A DNA stretch of 64,000 nucleotides from Solanum dulcamara (lineage: Eukaryota > Streptophyta > Magnoliopsida > Solanales > Solanaceae): assembly GCF_947179165.1 (NCBI RefSeq), contig NC_077244.1, positions 16,440,949 through 16,504,948 on the forward strand, in the 5' to 3' direction. The position numbers and the translations under genes were made by a program. Under the pieces are notes generated by a model. The model searched no databases and was not told the origin of the DNA. It was given only the letters and a program-made list of their open reading frames with translations. Positions 12,224-24,800 of the stretch are shown piece by piece. The first letter of the stretch is position 1, and each line of letters opens with the position of its first letter.

Positions 12224-12537
12224 TGTTGTAAATATATTATATTAATATAGATGTCTATAAATTCAAGTATAATTCCACCATTATGAGTAGTAACTTCCAC
12301 AACTCCATAACCTTCCCTCTTTTTCTTCCCCCATAACTTTCATAGTTAATGTTATGTTTATGGCTATCCTTTTATATGCCTCTATGTAAAATTATGAATA
12401 AAGGAATTATAATTCATCTTTTATACACTTGATGATTTGGGAAATACTTGAAAGAATAAGAAACCGCTCCTCTCTTGTCTTTATATTTCTTATCTACTTG
12501 CCTGCTTATATTATTTCTCTTTTAGCTAAGTTTTACA
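12224..12537 (+). repeat. Copia LTR (about 314 bp)
   Basis: This runs from TGTTGTAAATATATT, directly after the worn polypurine tract, to 'gctaagttttaca'. The length, AT richness and the 'aactccataacc' and 'tatgtaaaattatgaataaagg' blocks fit a small plant Copia 3' LTR. 'aataaa' at 12398 could be its polyadenylation signal. The left part of the element is not in place, so the target duplication cannot be tested. Confidence 0.55.
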
Positions 12538-12567
12538 AATAATTTTAAAGTAAAGAAAGAAAAACAT

Positions 12568-15500
12568 TGTGCAATGGCCCTCTAGGAAATGTTTTCCTTA
12601 ATGCCTCCTTATTGTCATTTAAAGTATTTCTGTAGCTACTCCAAGTCATTTATGACTTGCTAGGACTGATTGTTCGGTCACCTGGTCATTTGTTGGGGTT
12701 TTAGACACATTTTCCTATTTTAGAACATTTATAACTTAAAATTTTTATTTAATTCATTACTTCAGGTAAACAATATCAGAATGGAATTTTGACGATTCCA
12801 TTAGCTCTGTAATGGCCAAATTAGGCTAGTAGCATAGTCAGCATGGGTATTGAGGAAATCAGTGCAAGTTTAGGACCATTTTGTGCTTTAGCCTTTAAAA
12901 TTTTGCCAAAGGTTGACTTTGGTCAACATTCTTGGAAGACGCACTTGGATAAAAAAAATTCTATTAGTGAGGTTATTTATGGAATATAAAGTTTAGTCTA
13001 GAACAACCTTTTATTTGCTTCGAGAGGCTTACAGTCTAATTCCAAGGCTTGTTGAGGAATTTGGCTTAAAATGGCACTTGAATGTGGGACCTACTTTTTA
13101 TTTAAATTTCCTCGTATGGAAATTTTGAATGCGCTATTGAGTCAGAAATATCTAATTTGGTGGGGTAATATATCTTGTTTGCAGGCACAGGATTTTGAAT
13201 GAATCCCGACCACCTTGTCAGAGATTTGAACATGGAAAAAAGTGTTGTTGCAGCACTGTGCTAGTGTAGGGAAAAATTACCCTTCGCGTTCGTGAGCAAT
13301 GGGGAAACATTCGTGGAAGCCAAGGAAATTGGTCTCCACATTCACGGGAACCTTTCTGCATACGCAGAAGGTTACTGAGCTTTCTTTTGCATTCACAAAG
13401 ACTCTCCTCGTTCACAAAGTCCATACTTTGGGACTCCACATTCACAGACCACTTAAGCCTCGTTCAGGAAGGCCAAATCCTTGGTCTTTTAATAAAAGAC
13501 CAAGGTCAATTTCCAGCCATTATTGGAAACTTAGAACATCAATATCTCTCTTTTTAGCTCGGAATTGGGTAATTCAAAGGCCAAATTGTGTGAAATTGCT
13601 AGGAGAACGCATTGGGGACTTCAAAAAGTGCTAGGGACTAATATTTTGAGGTACAATTGTGCTTATAACTGCTTCCATTGTACGATGCTTAAGCTTAAAA
13701 TGTAATTTTTATGCATGTTGTATTTCCCGCTTATTCAAGCCCCAAATTATGTTCCATTTTGGAACACAAGTTTGGGGTAGTGTTAATGACCTTTTTACGA
13801 AGTCAATTCCAAAAATTTTGGAGTGGGTTCTAGATTCACATTTTTGACTCTAAAATTGGTCCATCTCCAAATTTAATAATTTTAACATCAAAATGACCAT
13901 ATTAATATTGTGTACCAATATTTGGTAGCGTGGCAGCATTCAAAGGCCATTAGGAAAAGGAAAGCACCAGTTCAGAGATTTTGGAGCATGTGTTATTGGC
14001 CTACATGTAGGCTATAATTTCCTCACTTTAGATTGAGCTTGAGAATGTAATTACATGTTTATTAGTTAAAATTTGGGATTGAGTAGCATTGAATCATAAT
14101 TAGATGTTTAGAAACCATATTTTAGGCATGTTTCAGAATTTTATCGAGTACTTGTGAGTATGCTACTTTCCTTGTTGATCATGCATGCATTATGTTGTAT
14201 TTTTATTATTGTTTTACCATCTATTTGGAGTATATTTTGCTTTATCTTAGGTTTAACTAGGGCTTTCCTTAGAAATGCATGATTCTGACCCAATACGCCT
14301 TAGTTTTGCCCCGACGTCATTTTGGCAGGTTTAGATCCTTGTAGACTTTTGTAGAAGAATTAAATTTGATATTCCGAGTCTTACCTAGGAGTTAAGATTT
14401 CTTTGATGATATTTTATCCTTACCTCCATATTCTATAGCTTCATGAGTTTCGGCAACAAGACCGGGTTCTGTTCAGTGATTCGAAATTAATTTGGAGTTC
14501 AGCTCAATAGGAAGTTTGGATGGTGATCCATGGAGTTTGGTAATTATTGATATTGGTAGAACATGAATTAGCTATATTGGACACATTTTCCAGTATCTAG
14601 ATTCAAGCTCCAGCCTCGAGCATATTGACACTTTCAACAAGAATCTGATTAGAGGTCAGGCCTCAGTTACTTGATACTTGATCGACTACTTGGATACTTC
14701 TGTTGAGCATTCGGTTCTGGTCTCAGTTACATGATACTTGATCGGCTACTTGAATACTTTAGTTGAGCATCCAATTGGAGTTCCGGCCTCCGTACTATCA
14801 GATTCTACTGAATTGGGTTGAGGTTCTTTTTGTATATTCTCTGATCATAGGTTCTCAGCTTCAGTTCTCAGTAGTTATAATTATTTTGTATACTCATTAG
14901 GCTTATGGGGGTCCGATTGGGTTTTTACTTAAACTTGTGCATGAGTGTACCTTTTGGGCTTATGGAGGCCCAATTAGGTGTAGTTTAGCTGTAGATTATT
15001 TTAGTTATTTCTTTCTATACTCGTGTGCACTTCTTTACAGTATTTTAGAATTCTGCGTTTGAAATTTTTGTGTTCTATTCCTTCATTTCATATTGCTTTC
15101 ACTCTTCAAGCTCAGTCGACTTCTGATGCCTACTGGGTACGTGTTATTTTGGTTCTCAAACTAAACTTTGCATTTATTTTCGTGATGTAGTCCGACCACT
15201 AGTGGCCAGTATTTATTTGAGCTTAGAGCATCCTGATCTGGAGATGAGGGTGAGCACTTAGCCTTTTGTACTATTCTGGTCTCTATTTGTGTGTGTATAT
15301 ATATATATATACTAGTCCTTTATTTTTTAGATAGGTCTTGTTTTCATGGTCCATTTTTGGGACTTGTACTCTTTTTTTAGTCAAATCTATACTAGTGACT
15401 TCCAGGTTCTGGGATGAATCAGTTTTATATATTTATTTTGGCTTGTCTTCCACTTATATATCTTCTTTATATTAGAATTTCTTATTCCTTTTTTAGTTTC

Positions 15501-15601
15501 TATCCTTTAGCCCATTACTTATTGTTCCAGGTTGCGGGTTGGCTTACCTACTGGTGGGTTATAGTAGGTTCTATCATGACTCAAGAAATCAAATCTTGAT
15601 A
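12568..15601 (+). repeat. Family D Ty3 5' LTR (D1)
   Basis: About 3.03 kb. The start TGTGCAATGGCCC and the blocks 'gacttgctaggactgattg' and 'ggttgactttggtcaacatt' align with the D LTRs at 52894 and 60997 and with the minus-strand one at 28920. It ends 'aaatcttgata', a decayed 'gtcatgaca'. A worn leader then runs to gag at 15799, with no recognisable PBS. Bases 13250-13480 carry a block of cattcgc / gttcacaa words that replaces the gctaaagc words of D2. A short (TG)n(TA)n run lies at 15290-15310. Confidence 0.8.
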
Positions 15602-15798
15602 AATTCATATTAAATCCCTGGGTTCACCGGTCTCATTTGTACAGAGCTAATACCTAGTGGAGTCTTGCGGAGACGTCCGTAACTTATGTTCAAGAGGCTA
15701 TAGGATGTCATTAGGAAAATTTTCCCTTTTGTCTCACTTTCGTGAAGTGTATGTCTTATTGGTTCCTTAAAATCTCACTTGTTTTACTCTTTTGCAGG

Positions 15799-17130
15799 AT
15801 GGATTGCATGCGAGGCATAGTAGCCATAGATGATCAACCTAAGCTTGCAAATGGAGCACCAGCTAGGGATAGAGGCCAACCTAGAGGTCATGTGAGGGAT
15901 GCAGCACTAGCCCATTATAGAGGGAAATATTTTAAGCCTGAGAAGGAACCACAGCCAGCATATATACTTCCACAGTAGGTGAGGCCAGGATCAGCCCAAC
16001 TACCACCCACACCAGCAACAGCATCGCAGATCCATGATATACTCCCCCAGATTCTAGACGCTATAGGTGAGATTAGACAAGCACCAACTCCAGCTCCAAC
16101 CCCTGCATCGTAGGGTCAGCCTATAGTAGTAGCACTATTGGTCTAGCAACTACCAGCTCATGTGGCCGCACAACCGAGTATAAATGATGGTGTCAATGCC
16201 ACTATATGACCAGAAGATGCTCGGGGTATTTCAAAGGCTTTCACCACCAATATTTAGTAGGGAGATTAGGGAGAATACCCAAGAGTTCTTGACTACATGC
16301 CAGGATCAGCTTCAGTCCTTAGGCCTCGTGGCTTCGAAAGGAGGTGACTTTACCACACATCAATTTTGTAGGCCTATAAGGTAGTGGTGCCACTCATAAT
16401 TACTGTCTAGCCCATGTTGGTCGACTCCGGTGTTTTGGGATAAGTTCTCAGAGTCTTTCTTAGACAAGTATATACCACGGAGCGTCTAAGACAAGCTTCA
16501 TAATCAGTTCTACAGATTAGAGTAGGGATCTATGACCATCTTAGTGTACGAGGCAAGGTTTCATGAGGTGTCTCACTATGCCACCATGATTTTACCCACT
16601 GAGAAGGAGAGAATTTGTGCTTTGTGAATGGGTTATGGTAAAAAGTAAGGGTTGATATAGACATATGGCTTCAGCAGGCCATTCATTTCTACATGTGGTC
16701 GACCATGCTCGATCCATGGGGCATATTTATCGTGAGGCCTAAGGGGGTAGCGATAAGAGGACTAATTACCAAGGAAGCTACAATAGGTCCCAGACTTAAG
16801 GGAGGGACTTCTTTGATAGGCCCTACTAGATATTTTAGTAGGGTCAGTCCACCCAGCCTATTTAGGTGGCATAACCTACCTCTAAGTGAAGCCTACATTA
16901 GCAGGGTGTTCCTAGCATGGGCTAGAGTTTGAGGGTATTGGATGCAGGTTCTTTAGGTCGTGGTGGCCATATTCCTACAAGTCAGTCTTTTCAAGGCCAC
17001 AAATATTGCGGTAGCTTATATTATTATTCCAGAGAATGCCCCCGATGAGGGAGAGGGCTAATTGTACCAGCTCCTCAAACAGCTAGACCGGTGACAATAG
17101 TTCCTCCTCCTATTAGAGGTGGAGTTCAGG
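15799..17130 (+). pseudogene. gag: Ty3 gag pseudogene (family D1)
   Basis: Gag of the D element. The ATG at 15799 opens MDCMRGIVAIDDQP and stays open to a TAG at 15976. A frameshift then moves the capsid part to 16184-16380 (YDQKMLGVFQRLSPPIFS, EFLTTCQDQLQSLGLV), with a further piece near 16550 (YEARFHEVSHYATMILPTEKER). This matches the gag at 56232-57640 block by block. The zinc knuckle near 17000 is barely legible. Multiple stops make it non-functional. Confidence 0.75.
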
Positions 17131-17269
17131 ATCAGGATCATTAAGGTAGCCAAAAGAGTGATCGAGGTGAAGCACCGGGAGACAAGTCAAGTGGTAGGTA
17201 AGATGCATCGGGCAGCGGTGCTCAAGTCCATTTCAATGAGGCTCTAGTAAGGGCAGAGGCTAAGGCCTC

Positions 17270-17660
17270 TAACAATGTCACTACAAGTATGCTTCTATTA
17301 TGCCACTAGCCTACCACATGTTTAGTTGATCTAGGATCCACCTTTTTATATGTATCTATCTATTATGCTCCTCGATTGGGTATGAGGTTGGGGTCCTTAG
17401 TAGAGCCAATTCATGATTTGACCCCAATGGGTGAGTCTATAGTAGTAGATCAGGTGTGGCAGTCTTTCCTAGTAACCATCTAGGGTTATGATACTAGAGT
17501 TGACCTTATTCTGCTAGATATGCTAGATTTTGATGTGAATCTAGACATGGACTGGTTATCCCCTTACTATATTGTCTTGGATTGGTATGTTAAGACCGTT
17601 ACGTTAGCCATGCTTGGCATTTCTTTAGTATTGTGGTAGGGTACTTATAGTCACACACCA
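17270..17660 (+). pseudogene. Ty3 protease remnant (D1)
   Basis: The frame at 17310-17400 reads CLVDLGSTFLYVSIYYAPRLG. The equivalent position in D2 reads LFDPGSTYSYI. The Pro between Asp and Gly has become Leu, which alters the active-site triplet. After one stop the flap side continues as GYDTRVDLILLDMLDFDVNLDMDWLSPYY, the conserved C-terminal half of plant Ty3 proteases. Most of the fold is traceable, but it is broken by stops. Confidence 0.7.
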
Positions 17661-18450
17661 ACAAGGATTATCTCTTTTATGTAGGCTTGGCGGTTTATTT
17701 CTTTGGGTTGTCTAGCTTACTTGGCCAATGTGCGTGATATTAGTAGAGAAAGACTTTCAATTGAATCAGTTTATGTGGTTAGAGAATTTTTAGATGTGTT
17801 CCCTACGGACATACATGGACATCCCCCATAGCATGATATTGATTTTGTCATAGACTTTGAGTCAAGCACCCAACCTATTTTGATTCCACCTTATCAGATA
17901 GCACCTGCACTGCAGAGCTCAAGAAGCTCAGTGTTCAGCTTGAGGACCTCCTAGGTAAGGGGTTTATCTGCCCGAGTGTGTCATTATAGGTTGCTCCTAT
18001 TATTTTTGTAAGGAATAAAGACAGGACTATGAGGATGTAGATCTACTACAAGCAGCTGAACAAAGTGAAGGTGAAGAACCATTACCCCATGCCTCACATA
18101 TGACTTATTTGATAAGATTTAGGGTTCCAAGGTGTTTTTTAAGACAGACTTGAGATCCGGTTACTATCAGCTGATGATTAGGGCATCACAAATCCCTAAA
18201 ACAGCATTTATGACTCATTACATCCACTATGAGTTCCTTGTGATATCCTTTGAGTTGACTAATGCCCCTGCCACCTTCATAGAATTGATGACTAGAGTGT
18301 TATGCCATACCTTGACTCATTTTTCATTGTCTTCATTGATGACACATTGGTATACTCGTGGAGCTGGAGTGAGCATGACCATCCTTTAAAGATAGTGCAC
18401 CAGACTGTGAGAGACCAATGGCTTTATGTCAAATTCTTATTTTTGGCTTA
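17661..18450 (+). pseudogene. Ty3 reverse transcriptase remnant (D1)
   Basis: The linker is legible near 17780 (VREFLDVFPTDIHGH). Reverse transcriptase follows with several frame changes. At 18132-18386 the palm reads [13 protein letters not shown] (the first catalytic Asp is in KTDL), then [21 protein letters not shown]. The catalytic FIDD region at about 18325 is frameshifted: nucleotides for 'cattgatgacac' are present but out of frame. The order PR-RT-RH-IN is that of Ty3 elements. Confidence 0.75.
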
Positions 18451-19100
18451 AATTTGTAGCATTGTTGGACATGTGGTGTCCATGGAGGGTATAATGGTTG
18501 ATCTGGCAAAAATTGAGGCCATTCGTGATTGGGATAGGCCCCCTTCGATTCTTGAGGTTCGTAGCTTTGTCAAGTATGCGAGTTACTACAGATGCTTTGT
18601 TCAGGGATTTTTGACTATTGTAGACCTGTTAACTTAGTCAACTCATCAAGATATTCATTTTTTATGGTTGAAGAAGGGTGAGATAACCTTTTGGAGGAGC
18701 AAGGAGTTACTTACCACCACACTTGTTTTGACTCTTCCAGTTAAGGGAAAGGGCTTCACAGTATATTATTATGCATTCGATGTTGGTTTGAGTTGTGTAT
18801 TAATGTTACGAGACCGGGTCATAGCTTATGCATTCAGGCAACTTAAATTGCGTGAGTGCAACTACCCCACCCATGACTTGGAGTTGGCAGTAATAGTTTT
18901 CAAGCTCAAGATCTGGAGGAACTATCTATATGGAGTTCATTATGAGATTTACATTCATCACATGAGCCTTCTATACATTATGATACAGAGACACCTTAAC
19001 TCGAGGCAGCGTAGGTGGATTGAGCTCCTGAAGGGTCATGACCTCTCTATTCTCTACCATCTAGTCAAGGGAAATATAATAGCAAATGTCTTCAGTTAGA
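18451..19100 (+). pseudogene. Ty3 RNase H remnant (D1)
   Basis: RT thumb, connection and RNase H. A stretch of 143 open codons at 18668-19096 runs [53 protein letters not shown] and [18 protein letters not shown]. In family members the RNase H motif is YCDAS; here it is YYYAF, so the catalytic Asp is lost. THDLEL (the Glu position) and the end motif (N.IANVFS for N.VADALS) are still visible. This is the best open piece of D1. Confidence 0.75.
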
Positions 19101-19257
19101 AGGGGGTGATTATGGGTAGTCTAGCCTTCATTTCAGTTCTGGAGCGACTATTGGCTTTGGACATCCAGTCCTTAGATAATCAGATTGACTTCATATTTAA
19201 GATTCCAGATGAGTATTCACCCATGTGGGGGTTCAATCATCTTTGCTAGATCGAATT
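19101..19257 (+). pseudogene. Start of D1 integrase, cut by an LTR
   Basis: The linker between RNase H and the integrase zinc finger resembles 59400-59545 of the D2 element (LERLLALDIQS and the DFIFKIPDEYSP region). It is cut at 19258 by the family B LTR. The rest of this D1 integrase is not found in the window. Confidence 0.6.
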
Positions 19258-20712
19258 TGTTATACCCTGTACATTTGTACCTTGGAAGGTTCTTAAGCTT
19301 TTTAAGCTTCTTAAGTTTCTTGAAAGGATCTTAAGTTTCTTGAAAGGTTCTTAAGCTCCTAAGAAGGCACCATGTGAGCCGGATAATCTACAACGCTATC
19401 AAACCAGTCTAAGGAAGGGAGAATGTGACACCACATTGTAGGAAAGATTAGAAATATGGTTATAAGAATCCGGAAGAAGTTGGAGGCCAAGTAATAAGTC
19501 GTATGACTCAACTTTCTTACGTAAGCTACCAACTTGAAAATCTAACATTTTTAAGCTACTTGAGCTCATACCAAGATTACGTAGTAAGGATTATATAGGT
19601 TCGTAAAGTAAGACGAGATTTCAAACTCATGAGGAGGAAAAGAAAGTGACAAGTGGAAGCAAGAGAGAGTGTCACGTGGAAGCAGCTGGAAGTGCCACAT
19701 GGCAGCAGCTGAAGCAAGGGGTGGACCCCCCACCTTCCACGTGGCAGCCCATAAATAGAGACTTGATGCATTAGCCCAATAAGGGCTTGACACGTGTCAC
19801 CACTTAGGGGCTGACACGTGTCACCCCTAAAGTAGGCTATATATATATATATATGTTTTATGACTTTTAGGTCACATTTATCCAAATAATTCATTCTTAT
19901 CCAAGAAAATTCTAGAAAAAAAAAGAAGAGAAATCCTTAAGCTAGAGAGAAAGAAAGCTACGGATTTGGGGAGAAAAAAAGGTAAGTTCTCAGATTTTGT
20001 TCCATGAATTAATTATCTAGGGTATACCAAGAGGATATGAAGGTGTTAGTAATGTAATTTATGATTGGAGCAGCACCAAAAGGATAACAAACAGCCACGA
20101 AGCTTCAACCACGATAGGAGAACGTCCAAGGTGAGTTTTGGAAAGTTTTGGTGAGTTTCGGGCAAGGTAAGGTTTTTCCTTTCAAATTGGAGTTTATGAT
20201 ATTTTTATGCAGTATATTACATGTATTAAATGAGTTTGGAAGTGAAAAAATTATATAAGGATGCTTGACGTTAGAAACAAACTAAATTGAAGTTGTTATA
20301 GTTAAACTGAAGTCGAGTAGTGTGTTGTGATTGTGGTGCTGCAGTTGCAGCTGGTTGGATTGCCTGTTTCAAGGATGGAAATTTTTCTAAAATGGGTGTG
20401 GGTACTTCTGGTTTCACCCAAATGACCCTCCTTTTCATATTATTAAAGGTTTTACAAAACAAAGATTAAAAACTCTATTTTGATATCGTGGTTTTGGGCG
20501 AGTTGTGTAGAATTTTGATTTCATTGTATTGGAGTAATTTGAATGTATATAGCTTCGGGTTGTTGTTGGTAATATGGCTTCTAATATTAGAATTGGTATA
20601 GGGAAAATTACAGGGGAGATGCTGCCCGATTTTCGGTAACTTCAGAACTAGTAATGAACTAGTCGAGGGAAATGGATACTTTATTCTGAACATTCCCTAT
20701 AAATCCGTGTAA
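19258..20712 (+). repeat. Family B Ty3 LTR, 5' part (B1)
   Basis: This starts TGTTATACCCTG and aligns with the B solo LTR at 45529 and, inverted, with 21813-25401. Shared blocks include 'gaagggagaatgtgacacc' and 'tgacacgtgtca', the block after it, and 'ggggagatgctgcccgatt'. Similarity fades at 20690-20712. The 3' part of what is probably the same LTR resumes at 25402. The five bases before it (gaatt) are the expected target duplication, but the partner is not in the window. Confidence 0.75.
19788..19855 (+). promoter_or_regulatory. G-box pair and TATA in B LTR promoter
   Basis: Two copies of the 12-bp palindrome TGACACGTGTCA (19788-19799 and 19812-19823) are followed by an AT repeat TATA-like run at 19838-19855. 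CACGTG is the plant G-box core. The B solo LTR keeps the arrangement (45999-46032, then TATA-like 46045-46055). The inverted copy has CACGTGGC at 24888-24895 and TATA at 24838-24846. Conservation in three copies suggests the retrotransposon promoter. Confidence 0.55.
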
Positions 20713-21620
20713 GTATTTCTTATTGATTCTCTACTTGCTTTTCTGTCTTCCACTTAACTTATTCTGCTTTACACATTTCACTGTATCGGCACGCACTAAC
20801 AGTCTAGTTTGTCACACTTGCTTTCGCTTCTCTTACTTACCCTCAAGTTTTCTCCTATTTCACTATAGAGGAGATTTCTCGTCCTTTCCTTTTTTTTGTT
20901 ACATATATATTACAACATCAATTCAGTCAGTACCTTAATATATCATTCTATACAGATCTATCAGTCTTCCTTAAATCATCTTCTTAGGATCACCAATCTT
21001 TGCCAAATTCATTTCACTATACCAGTATTGACCTCCTAGTTTCTATTGCCATCAATTCAACAATTAACTTATTTCTCGAGGTCATCCATACTCGTAGTTT
21101 AGTCAAATCTCATTCTTATTATGGATTAGGCATACTACAACCCTGTATCTTATTCTTCTTTTATTTCATAGGAAAATTCGGACAGAGTTTCCTGTGTATT
21201 TCTTTACTATCTCAAACCTGCATGCAAAAAATACCAACAGTGCCTCACAGGGCCAACACGCATAAAGATACATATATACGTATCATATCACATCATATCA
21301 CAGCCTCACAGGGCCAATATATATATTCATATCATATCATATCGCAGCCACACAGGGCGCCCACTATCAATAATAGTATAAAATGATGGACTTACCTTAT
21401 ATGTCCAACTCAAACTATGCCTATTAGTTTTTCCGTCCACTTTTCCTTTCAATTTTCAACTTTATATACTTTTTCCTTTCAATTTCCGACTTTACATGTC
21501 AATCGTATTTCCATACCTTACCTGGCACACCTCTCTCGTGCCTTGGCTTACCTACGTGCTTTGTTACTCTCCATATCATCATTATTTTCTTCTATCGACG
21601 TTGTCTTTCATTTGAAATCA
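20713..21620. other. Unassigned segment between opposed B LTRs
   Basis: About 0.9 kb, T/C-rich on the + strand, with no similarity that I can see to the B LTR, gag or pol. It contains a degenerate duplication: 'cctcacagggccaa' appears at 21242 and 21304 and 'ccacacagggcgcc' at 21348, separated by catatcat repeats. It could be the internal region of the minus-strand B element, a foreign insertion, or filler from a rearrangement. Confidence 0.35.
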
Positions 21621-21812
21621 GAGGTTAGTATAAGGAATTCCACTTCCTATGACTCGGCTCTATCGCACGACCTTAGATATGAAAGAAAAGAAACATCCTA
21701 AATGTTCTATAGCTTCTTTTTTATAGATGTGGTGCACAACACATCAATAATCAAGACTCTACTAGACACGGTCTATAGACACTCCGAGGACGAACTGCTC
21801 TGATACCACTTA
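21621..21812 (-). other. Minus-strand B leader with PBS
   Basis: Directly inside the minus-strand B LTR, the complement of TGGTATCAGAGC lies at 21797-21808, a perfect 12-base match to the initiator tRNA-Met primer site, 4 bases from the LTR end. The following leader (minus strand) matches the + leader at 26150-26330, including 'gtgttgtgcaccacatcta'. This defines 21813-25401 as a 5' LTR, not a solo LTR. No convincing gag follows. Confidence 0.75.
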
Positions 21813-24800
21813 TGTCACGACCCAACCCCATGGGCCGCGACTGGGGTCCGACCTAGACCCCCGTATATGTAAATTTCAAATATAACCAAATTGAACTATG
21901 GGTGATGTGATAAAACCCCCAAAAACCCTAATGGGTCAAAACTTTTTCATGTTCATGTAGCCTCCTTCATTCGCATAGTATCATGAAAGAGAATGCAAGC
22001 CGACAAGGCTACCATAATGTAAAAACATTTACAACGTGCCGTATAGGCACAGCCGAAATAAACTCATGAACAACCCACACATACATATGTCTAGAGACCT
22101 CTAAGAGTAGTAACGGTAACATATGGCGGAACAGGGCCCCCGCCGTACCCCTGAATAAACAAATACATATATACATCGAAGGACTAGTACAAAAAAACTA
22201 ATCTCCGGAATAGTGGAGCACCTCCAATCATAGCTGATTGGAAATCCTAAGCTAGCGGATCTCTGAAATGAACATCTGTACCTGCGGGCATGAAACGCAA
22301 CCCCCCGAAGAAAGGGGGGTCAGTACGATACATGTACTGAGTATATAAGCATAACATAATTGAAATAACAACTAAAACAGGGATGCAAGAAATCAAGTAT
22401 AGCATTTAATAGGGTACTGTACCTGCACCTCACAAAATAAAGTCATGTATACCAATATCACGTACCGTATCCGGCCCGCATTGGGACTTAGTATTACAAA
22501 TACATCCTCTATCACGATAGGTATATGCACATTGTTAGCACTATGGAACGTACAGCTCGATCCATATATATAGCAAGCATATGTCGAAGAACGACGGCCC
22601 GATCCATATAATGCATAATAATGATAATAATGCCAAGGAACGACGGCCCGATCCATATGTCACATGATAATGCCGAGGTACGATGGCCCGATCCATATAT
22701 TACATAATGATGCCGAGGTACGACGGCCCGATCCATATATCATATGATGATGCCGATGTACGACGGCCCGATCCATATATTACATAATGATGCCGAGGTA
22801 CGATGGCCCAATCTATATAATGCATAATAATGCCGAGGTACGACGGCCTGATCTGTATAATGCATAATAATGCCGAGGTACGACGGCCCGATCCGTATAA
22901 TGCATAATAATGCTGAGGTACGACGGCCCAATCCGTATAATGTAATATGCATATACGTATATGTAGGACTCAGTAGCATATCAAATATCCCTCAACCATT
23001 ATCATAAAGTATGCCCAAGAACCCCCAGGTTTAGGAGCTTACACATCCAATCACTATTTAGCCTATAGAAGGCTCGAGGGTCGTAGTTTTACTACTTTAA
23101 GGCCTTTAACATTTAGGAGTGAGTACAAGTACTGAGTCACATCCAGAGCCTGTAAATGGAATTGTCTCTAACTCATATCGTACATCGTTTCACTTACATT
23201 AAGCCACTTCAAGGAAGAGGGAGGGATAGGCTTCACGTGTATTAGTTTTCTATCACGTAAAAGGCTAACAAGACCATAACTCAACCCATCGCGGGAGTTC
23301 TAACATCAAGAAGTGAATAAGATTAATGAATTATGCTCGGGATTCTACGAATGGGACTATCTCCACATTACATATACCAACCACTTATGGCTAAGACATG
23401 CCAAAAGAAAAGAAGATAAGCTTTACATACTTATGCCAAAAACATGCCAAAAGAAAGCTTCACATACCTCGTATGGACTTCTCTCAATCATGTCCACGTC
23501 GTCGTCCTCCGAACCTAGTTAACATGGAAGAAATGCGAGTATCAACAACCTTAACTTTTCAGTGCCCTCAGTTGTACCTTAGTATTCATGGAACCTATTT
23601 CCTTATTCGTCTCCTCGACTAGTTCTTTAATTAGTTAAGGCGTTAACAAAAATTGGGCAGCACCTCCCCTATAAAGTGCCCTATCCGAATTTCCGATTAC
23701 ATCCCTAATCACTACAGTCAACAAACAACAACACCCTGCAGCATATATACACATAATACCTGGCGACATCACACAACACAAGCTCCAAACAACCTGCTGA
23801 AAATTACGACACCAAAATAGGGTTTCTAGTCTTTATTTTGCAAGCCTTTATTTATACGAAACGAGGGATCGTGTGGCTGCTACAAGAAGCACCTACACCC
23901 CTTTTAGAACAACTTTAGGCCCTGAAACAAGCCCCCCCACACCTTTAGCATTACACCACAAGCACAACACTTTACTTCGACAACAATTCAACTATAGCAA
24001 CTCCAATTTAGTTTGTTTCAAACGTCAAGCATTTCTATGATGTTTTCACATTTACATCCACTTAAACAACATATAATACACTTCATAATAACACCATAAA
24101 CACCACTTTTAAATGATAACCCTTACCTTAACCTAAACTCGTCAAACTCGCCAAAATTATCAAAATGTGGATTCTGAACAGCCTACTGTCTTGTATTGTC
24201 GCTTAGTTTCGAAGGGGTAGTTGAGGGAAACGGGATTTGTGTCCTCAATGAAAGTTATAGGAATGTGTCTTAGGGTCACAAAAAATTTTGAATCACCCCT
24301 ACAGAAAGTTTTTACAAAACGATATGCCCAAAATACCAACAACAGTCCTTGTAGAATTTTTAAAACGAAATCTGGGCAGTACCTCCTCTACACTTCATCA
24401 CCCTTTTTCGAGAGGCTAAAAGCAAAACTGTATTTTAAAGTCTAAATGAAAGTTATATACTTATAAAATACCTTTCCAAAACATATTTAACCACCTAAAA
24501 CGAATCTGTACACAAGAAGTTATACCAATATTACTAACAACAGTCCTATTCAAAAACGGGTTTGTTTCTAGCTCTTGACGTTTCCTCCTTCAACTTTCTC
24601 TTATTTCTTTCGATGTGTAAACTGAAACCATGGTTCCGTAGGCATACTAAGACACATATATATAACCCCACATGGTTAAAAAACATTGTAGAAAATTAAT
24701 TCACTAAGGAAACATTGAAGAACTTACCTTTAATTTCTCAAAATTGTGGTTGCCTTGTTCCTTGTGTTCTTCACGTTTTTTTCCTTTCTTTTGGCTGTAG

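Noticed and set aside
21000..21386. 128-codon open frame
   Set aside because: Low complexity and built on cacagggcc/catatcat repeats. No motif; not supported as a gene.
22592..22960. CRISPR-like array (regular 40-bp spacing)
   Set aside because: The whole 40-bp unit repeats with no unique spacers, and it sits in a plant LTR. It is a minisatellite.
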